A stretch of 64,000 nt of DNA from contig OX328109.1 of NCBI GenBank assembly GCA_946811185.2, positions 14,916,255 through 14,980,254 on the forward strand, given 5' to 3'. This DNA is from Hippopus hippopus. Its lineage: Eukaryota > Mollusca > Bivalvia > Cardiida > Cardiidae. Positions 38,701-47,700 of this stretch are shown here, one piece after another. Below the pieces are notes generated by a model that saw only the letters and a list, made by a program, of their open reading frames with translations, searched no databases and was not told the DNA's origin. The translations under genes and the position numbers were made by a program. How positions within the stretch are numbered: position 1 is the first letter of the stretch; the number at the start of each line of letters is the position of its first letter.

Positions 38701-41700
38701 GCGTTGTTGAAAAAAGTAATGCACATTTGGTAAAATTGGATTTGAAAAAAAAAACAAGAGGTGAACGGCGAATATTTCCGCCTGGGAGTTGTGTGTGTGT
38801 GGGGGGGTGGGGGGGGGGCTCTGAGAACTGCGCACCGAAAAATATGAAAACGGTTTTATCAAAAGAGCAATTACGTAATCCTTCTTTTAAAAAAGGAGAA
38901 AACGCTGGTTAAGGATAGGGCACCCTAATGGGATTCGTGTTACATCGCCTTTCGACGCCGAAAAAACGTAAGGATTCGGCTAAGACTCGGGTAATCCGTA
39001 ATCGATCGGCCGATAAACGTTGCTTTCACGCATCGATTACGGAATACCCGAGTCTTAGCCGAATCTGTACGATTTTGGCGATGAAAGGCGATGTTACACG
39101 AATTCCATCAGGGTGCATTATCCTTAATAGCATTTCCCCCCTTCCCCCCCCCCATAATGTTTTCAAAAGCATTTCTTCAGGATCGATAAAACTTAGGATT
39201 AGTTTGTAAAAGGCTGAAATCCTTTATCTGGTAAAATAGTTTGGCAGCAGATGACCGACAAAATCCCTGTAAAATATGAACATGAAAAGCCGACCCATGA
39301 AAACGTTTCTCCTTTGCCACAATATTTTCAAAATTAGAATGTAGTTTCATGAAACTATAAGTCTTCTGCTTGCCGCAATTTATCAACTGTCTTGGTGTTT
39401 ATTAAATTTTTTATGTGTGATCTATTCATTTGAGCATGAAACTTTAAAGTTATATAGATATAATTTGAAAAAAATAATAGAAAAAAGTTCTTTAAGGGAA
39501 TTACCCCCTTCTTTTGCTAATTTCAATGTCTATATTTTTCATTATTTTTTTTTTAATGAAGCATTAATGATGCTGTTTAGTTGAGCACGGACTAAGCTGA
39601 TCATGAATACAAGTTTTATAAGCATGGCCCCTGAATTTTGATCGCTTTTGTGGCTTCAAGAAACAATCAGAATGTTACGGAGACGTGGAAAATAATAGTC
39701 AGACGGACATACAATGGCGAGAGAGCGAGCGAGAGAGAGAGAGAGAGAGATAGATCACTGACGAACGAAAATTACCTTCCAGATGTCGTGTGTGGGTGTG
39801 TGTGAGAGAGCGAGAGAGAGCGAGAGAGAGAGAGATCACTGACGAATGGAAATTACCTTCCAGAAGCCGTAAAATCGCAGTATACCACTGAAAAGAAACC
39901 AAGATACCATTCACCGAAACTATAACAAATATGGCCTGCAACACGCGAAAAAGGGCTTTCGTACATTTGCGGAAAGTGTAGTCTCGGATCAGCCTGCGCA
40001 GTCCGCGCAGGCTAATCCGAAACGACACTTTCCGTTTTTGTGTAATTTTCTGTTTTGCACAAGTCTAACTGTTATTGTAGCTCAAAATCTAATATAGTCG
40101 TAAAGTGCCGTCTCGGATCAGCCTGCGCGGATTGCGCAGGCTGATCCGAGACGACACTTTACGCAAATGTTCGAATGCCCGTTTTCGCGTATTGCAAGCC
40201 ATATGGAGTCGATACAGATCCAGTATTTTCCTTAAACTCTTTCAGAGCTAAATATATAAACTCGATCCTTTTCGATGCCTGAAATTAGAATCCACTGAGA
40301 ATCAGAAGGATTTTTGTCTCATAGGCTTGACTAAATAAGCGGACGGAATAGATCCAAGATCAGACAGTACGTTCTGAGCAGTCTGATCTTGATTTATACC
40401 GTCCGCAAAAGTCTCTGTTTTCGCCTATGACGCCGAAAGAGTCAAACTTCTCGGAACAAATAAATGTTACGTGAATACAATTTTGTGGTCAACAATGAGG
40501 GCCGTTCTTCAGTTATTTCCCTTGATTCCTCTCCAGTACCACATTGGTCCTGATAAGGTGTTTACTTGGATTTTATCCTTGATTTTCTTGCACTACACAG
40601 ATATGTTCTTGAGATAATATCTCAACTAAATGTGGTTAGATTGTTTTACAAACCGATATATACACACTTCCCTAATGACTGAGAACAAAATTTGTTTTAA
40701 AATTACATGGGAACCTTGCATGTAATCATAAATCAAATTATATTTATCGCAACATCCCCAAAGGAATCATGGATAAAAACAAAGGAATACAGGTGAAAGG
40801 ACCAATGTGTTATTTGGTTACCTTTAGGTTTTATCTAGCAAGGGAGATAATTTTAATTACAGGAATGGCCCTCATTATTCAATAAAATTTCTCTTTATCA
40901 TTTAACTTTTGTCATATAACAAAATTTTAGCATTTTCCAGCTTGACAACATTTTGCAAAGGTCAATTTAAATGTGACTCGAATCATATTTTTTTTCTGAA
41001 AGAGCAGAAAACATTTTTGGAAGAAAAGAAAGTAATATAGTTTCCAGTATATTCTTCTTTTTCCCACAATGTTTTCATACCCCTGCCTTTCTCATGGTTC
41101 TTGAAACTCGAGATTGTGTGATAAAGGGTTAATTCTTTACCAGACGAAAAACTCTTAGACTTGACCAAATTCAGAGCATTTGCAGACGACAAGTAACATG
41201 TACTTTAATCGAAGTGACGATTTCTGTCTCTGAAATAGTAATGTTGGTCAAGATGAAATTGAACAGCATGTTACCTCTGATCTTTGATCTGAAAATTTAT
41301 CCAGCCTTGCATTCTTAGTTACAGCACCTCATGGGTCTTTTTATCGCTTCGCACCGTATTGTTTTTTAACCTCATCGAATCTTCAGGCCCTATATTATCC
41401 CCCCACGAGCAACAGTTTTCTTTTTATTGTAAAGTGCTTAACGCAGTTCAACATTGTTTCTTTTATACAGCGGCGGCCCATCACCTATCCGTGTTTTCCT
41501 GGAGTTTCTTTACCAGTACCCTCGTACAACATTCTTCCCAAGACACTGGCTACTTTCCCACGGAGATACCACTGCTGCTAGATAGAAGTTTCTGCACACG
41601 TCGAAGACATTTCTACAGTGTGTTAGTAGCTCTTTTAGTATAGTCTCATCAGTGAATTACTGGGATTTCACAGTGAATAACACCACTAGTGATGATAATT

Positions 41701-44700
41701 ATGGTATCATTACTAGTGACGATATAGTTTAAGAAGGTTTGCGGAACTACTTTTTTCCTATATTACTCACATTGTACCATTCTTGATAATTATAATAAAT
41801 AGGATAATCAACTGGTTGTATGTGATATTAAAAGTCTGTCACTCGAATGGGGTCTGATGCGGCTGAAAAAACGAGTCCGAAGACTCGTTTTTTTCAGCCG
41901 CACCACACCCCATTCGAGCGAAGACTCGTTTTTTCAGCCGTTTTACACCCAATTCTAGTGACAGATTTTTAACATCACACACAATCAGTTGATTATCCTC
42001 TATGTACTTACTTTTCCTACCCCCAAATGGCGTATCGATCACAAGATCCTTTCCAATAACATCCTCTTGGATTGCCTTTAGGATGGGGTAGTCTTCGTAG
42101 TGCAGGTGGGCAAAATCTTTGTCATTCTGAAATGAATGAATGAATGAATGAATGAATTGTGGGTAGGTCTGCCAATCAATCAATCAATCAATCAGACTTA
42201 GCTCTAGGCACGACTTCAATAGCGGACATTGCAAATCCGTGATCAGACTGCACTATTTCGTGTAAAAGAAACTCTAGGGAAGTATGGCTGTGTGCACTGG
42301 CCGCCGCGGTACAAGTGAAATGGTATTACAAACGATGCCAACACAGAAAAAACAAACTTGTGACAAAAGCATTGTGAGAAGAATGTCGTGCAAGATGAGG
42401 CTACATGTGTACACTTCGATACCTTACAAATACCCATCCCTTTACAAAATAATCACCGGTCTTAAGGATAGATTGATTGATTGCAGTGTGTTTAACACCA
42501 TTTTCAACATTATTTCAATTAAAGCGCAGCGGCCAGTGCACCTATCCATGCTTTCCTGAAGATTCATTGACCAGTGCTCCGCACAATATTCTTTCCAAGC
42601 CACTGGCTGCTTTCCCACATAACCATCGATGAAACAGTTATCAGTGCTGAAAGAGTAATGAGCCCTGTCGTAATGACCATCATCAATCCTCGGAAAGAAA
42701 TTGGCGGAGCCGGAGATTGAACCAGCAACCACCCTGTTCTCAAGTCCTGTACGCTACCGACTGAGCTACCGGGGCACGACTCGTTTTAAGGAAATTCGAG
42801 AAGAAAATAATGTCGGAAAAGAAAAAGAATCCGGTAACCAGCATTTTCTCCTTTTCCCGCAACGTTTTCTACCCTTACGAAGACAATTCCCATTACTGAA
42901 GCCATATTTTGCTTATCGTCTGCAAGTCCTTTCAATATGGACGCGCCTAGAATTTTGTCGTTCCGTTATTTACTTTAACCCTTTACCACACGACAAAATT
43001 TTAGACCTGTCCAAATTGAAAGCATTTGTAGACGACAGTTTTAATGTGGCTCATATGAAATGATTTTTCTTTGATAGGGTAGAAAACATTGTGGGAAAAG
43101 GAGAAAATGCTGGTTACCAGCATTTTCTCCTTTTCTCACAATGTTTTCAAAAGCCTTCTCTTTCAGGGGTGTTAAAAGTCGTCATTGTGTGGTAAAGGGT
43201 TAACTCTTTACTAAACAACAAAACTTGGGACTCCGCCAAATTGAAAGCATTTGCATACAACAAAATAAATGATCCATACTTTTGCAAAAAAGGGCTTAAT
43301 GCATCTCCGTGATGCATGCTTCCAAGCAAGACATCACATAATTATGGATATCCATATGGTCCATTTAGTCAGGGATCTTATATACGATCCCTGATTTAGT
43401 CTAACAACCGACTGAATCATGAGGTAGACTGGTCCTTTGACATGCAGAAAATTGACCTACATGTATACCAAATAAGTTTCGATCCAAGGCTTTAAGCTCC
43501 CTTTTCACATGTCATGACTTAAATGTAGTTCAAATGATTATTTCTGTCTTTCATAGGAAAGAAAACATAGTGAGAAAAGGAGAAAATGCTGGTTACAATG
43601 TTTTCAAAAACTTTCTTCAGGGTTGTTAAATTCGGAATAGTGTGGTAAACTGTTTAATTATTTACTAATTTTATGCATTTGAAATCAATGATGTGGATCC
43701 AAGTTCAATGGAAAGATCAATTGATTATGTAATCCACGACACGAAAAATATGAACAAAATAAACTTTGGGGGAAAAAAAATATTATGGTAACCACCTATT
43801 TTAAAAAAGTAAACAATTATTTACCCGATCCGAAGAATATTTCCATGGTCGCTTAGAATCTTTTTGATTTTGAAATCTGTCAAAAAAAATTTTGGTATAC
43901 TTTTGCATGTTGCCTGTCCGCTCGACAAGAAGAATTTGGAAATTAGGGGGCAAGCGAGTCAATAAATAGTTCGAATAGATGGTGCAGGGTTAGGGGGCAA
44001 ACCGAGTCCTTCACTTTAGACGTTGAAAATATAAGGGCAAAATTGATACTATACCATTTTCTATATATTTGGAATACTTATGATTGCATTTTTTGTTTTT
44101 AGGGCTGCAAGTTATAGCTTGCTGCTTTTAAACAAAAAGAAGTTGGGTAAATAATAATTCATCATAAACAATTACGATACAAAAAATCGGTTACGAGTTT
44201 TTTTTTTTTTTTTTTTTTGTCAATGAAGTAAGGGGTAGATATCACACTGACTGCTTGTGTTTTTATAAGAAAAAGTATTTGACGACAATGGAGATGGAAT
44301 TAAAAAAAAAAACTCTTGAAATCACGAGAACATGCGCGAGAACGTGATCGGATATACCCTTTACCACACAAGAACGATTTTTAACGTCCCTGAGAAAGAA
44401 AGTTTATGAAAACATTGTTGGAAAAGGAGAAAATGCTGGTAACCAGCATCTTCTCTTTTTCCAACAATGTTTTATACCCAGTTCACAAACAACTCTTGTC
44501 ATTCAAGCCACATTTATTTTGTCGTCTGCAAATGTTTTGAAATCGGAAGAGTGTAAAGTTTTGTCGTCTGGTTAACTCTCTACTAATCCCCCAAAATTTA
44601 AAGCTCTCCCAAATTACAAGCATATGCAGGTAACAACTTAAATTTTCTTGTACTTGACTTCAAAGGGGGAGGGGGACCTTGTGGGAAATGAAGAAAATAT

Positions 44701-47700
44701 TGGTTACCAGTATTTTCTTCTATTCTCACAATATCTTTTAAAGCTCTCTTCTCAAGGGTTGTTGAAATTCGGGACCGTTTGGTAAAGGGTCAAAAGAAAA
44801 AAAAAAAAAAAAAAAAAAATTGACCGAGAAAAAGGGATAAAAACCGACGGGGGGATAAGCAGTTGGTTTTACGTAAACCGTCTTTGAAACATGGTTCCTT
44901 CACGTACATGTATATCTTTTGACACTAACTTTACCTTTTGGTGATTTATCGGCATAATACCGGCAAACGCCCCTCCGCTATATCAGCCAATGCATACATA
45001 TGGCATTGTTTTTTGAGTTAAAAGAAGAAATTGATGAAATGTTCAGCTTCATTGCGTTGACAAATATTGTATTTGATTTATACTAAATGAATCCGTAAAA
45101 CAATTGCAATATTTTTGACACATAATCTTGATTTTCATGGGTTTTCGCGATTTATTGCGGGGCGTTTTCCGGTATTATGCCGATTTATCTGTCGGTCCTT
45201 CAAGGGAGCTGTTTAGATTTCTATAACCGCACCAAACTTAAAAATTATACATCGTTGAAAAGAGCCAGACGAAAGCTGGAAAATCATGGGCTACGTCATT
45301 ATCTCCCGCTAGATGGCATTCTACAAATACATATCTAATTTGGGCATTCTGGGTACAGAACGGGACTACTTTTCTACGCGACAACCGTTACTTTGAATTT
45401 CAAACTAAAATAAACGTTTACTCAATAAAACGCTACCTGGTGCGATTCATTTAGCTATGATCAGCATGTAACCTATGCACCGGCCATGTATTAAAACAGC
45501 CCCTACAGGCTTGGGTAATAGGCTAATAGCTTCGGTATAAGCCCTACTTTTCCCAGGTATTCGTGGTATGGGTGATGCGTCATAGCAGACAGGTCGAATC
45601 TTCGAAGAATATGACATGCGCAGACAACGGTATTTTCAGATTTAGCGCCAGAGTTTTGCAAAGACTTGAGGGAATGTCACATGACCTTTTATATGCGTCG
45701 ATTCCGTAACTAAATCTACCCTCGTATGAAGGTTTCTATTTTAAGCTGCTAATCACAAGATCTTAAACACGGCTGTGCCAATGTGGATCGATTAGCAACG
45801 ACATATGGCCTGCAACACGCGAAAAGGGGCATTTGGACATTTGCGTAAAGTGTCGTCTCGGATCAGCCTGCGCAGTCCGCGCAGGCTAATCCGAGACGGC
45901 ACTTTACGTCTACATTCGATTTTGTGCTACAGTAGACTTGCGTGAAACAGAAAATCACACACGATCGGAAAGTGTCGTCTCGGATCAGCCTGCGCTGATT
46001 GCGCAGGTTGATCCGAGACGACACCTTACGTAAATGTCCGAATGCCCCTTTTCGCGTGTTATAGGCCATATTAGCATCTACGAATCACTCGAGGTTTACC
46101 GAATGGCGTCGTATACGATTTGTATTCAAATCCTTGTTATGACGTCATATCTGATGTGGTAAAAATAGACCGAGTAACTGATTTTAAAATGGGTATTCCC
46201 TTATTTCAACGCAAAACATTCGCTTTTTACTTGAATGTAGCTGTGCATTTTATACGATTGCAAAGAAAAACATTTCTAGATTTAGTCGTATTTTAAAAGA
46301 TGTTTTGATTTATGGCATAAAAATCAAACAGAAACTCACTTGTCCCCTTTAAAACGTCCCTTAAGATATGGATAACCAGCATCTATTAGAATCGTGTACT
46401 TGTTAAAAGGCAAATGTAGCAAAAACCGTAATTCAGTTAACTTTTTAAACATAAATGAACCATGCTCTGGCAAAAGGGGGCTTAATGTATCTCCGTAATC
46501 CATCATACCTAGCGAGCCATAACACGCTTATAGATTCATAACAGGCACTACTTTAACAATCGACTTGATCATGAGATAGACTGATCCTTGGACATACATA
46601 AAATTGACCGATAGCGAAAAGTTTCGGCCCAGGTCAGCCTGCGCGGACTGCGCAGGTTAACCTGGGTCGATACTTTTCGCTGATGCATTAAGCTCCCTTT
46701 TCACAGAGCATGGCTCAAATATATTTCACATCGATTTAGAAGCACGTTCTTGCAACTTACACTAATCTCTCTCGATTCTGCTTGTAATTTGCTCGATATG
46801 AGCAATTTCTCTTTTTGCCACAAAGCTTTTATTTAAGATGGTCTCCTTCATGACGAGTGGTAATCCTGTGATAAGTTAACCCTTTACTAAACATTGTCGT
46901 GAGTGACCAAACGGATGCAAACTTCAGAAAACATTTTAGGAAAAGTAGATAATGCTTGGAACCAGCATTTCTTTCTTTCCTCAAATGTGTTCTATTCAGC
47001 GAAAGGAAAATTATACTTTTACGTAACATTTGATATGTCGCTTTCAAGTTCTAATAGCTTCGGTATCAGCCCTACTTTTCCCAGGTATTCGGGCGTGGGT
47101 GATGCGTCTTAGCAGACAGGTCGAATCTTCGAAGAATATGACATGCGCAGACAACGGTTCTCACGCAGGATTCTAAAGGTAGATGGACGCTCATCAGGGA
47201 AAAACAAGGAAAAAAAAAGGAGAAACGATCCAAGAATGTGCCATGCGATCTTCGATGTACATCCAACTAGTAACACTTTCAGGTAAAAACACAATTGTGA
47301 TCCATTACACCAATTCAACTGTCCCATACTTATGGACCTTTAATAGCACTTTTTTTTTTAAAAAAACTGAATTAATCATGATGTAGACTGGTCCCTGGAC
47401 ATACAGAAAAGTGACTAATAGCGAACGGTTTCGGCCCAGGTCAGCCTGCGCGGACTGCGCAGGCTGGCCTGGGTCGATACTTTTCGCAGATGCCGTAAGC
47501 TCCCTTTTTCACAGAGCATGGCTCAAATATTTTGTTTGTTATGATGATAGTTTTTGTCTGCCTGCATTTAACCCTTTACCACACAATCCCAACTTTTAAT
47601 GACCCTGAAGTATAAACCTTTTGAAAAAAATTGTGGAAAAAGGAGAAAATGCTGGTAACCAGCATTTTCTCCTTTTCCCCCAATGTTTTCTACCATTTGA

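Noticed and set aside
39177..39386. Possible exon ([13 protein letters not shown]) with an acceptor-like TTTTACAG
   Set aside because: No match to the enzyme family, wrong phase between exons 3 and 4, and partly MITE sequence.
41839..42011. Exon 2 reading on into [14 protein letters not shown]
   Set aside because: A GTAAGT donor precedes it, the extension is palindromic transposon sequence, and exon 3 supplies the expected motif.
42475..42776. tRNA gene on the minus strand
   Set aside because: Same SINE head as at 11571; part of a dispersed family.
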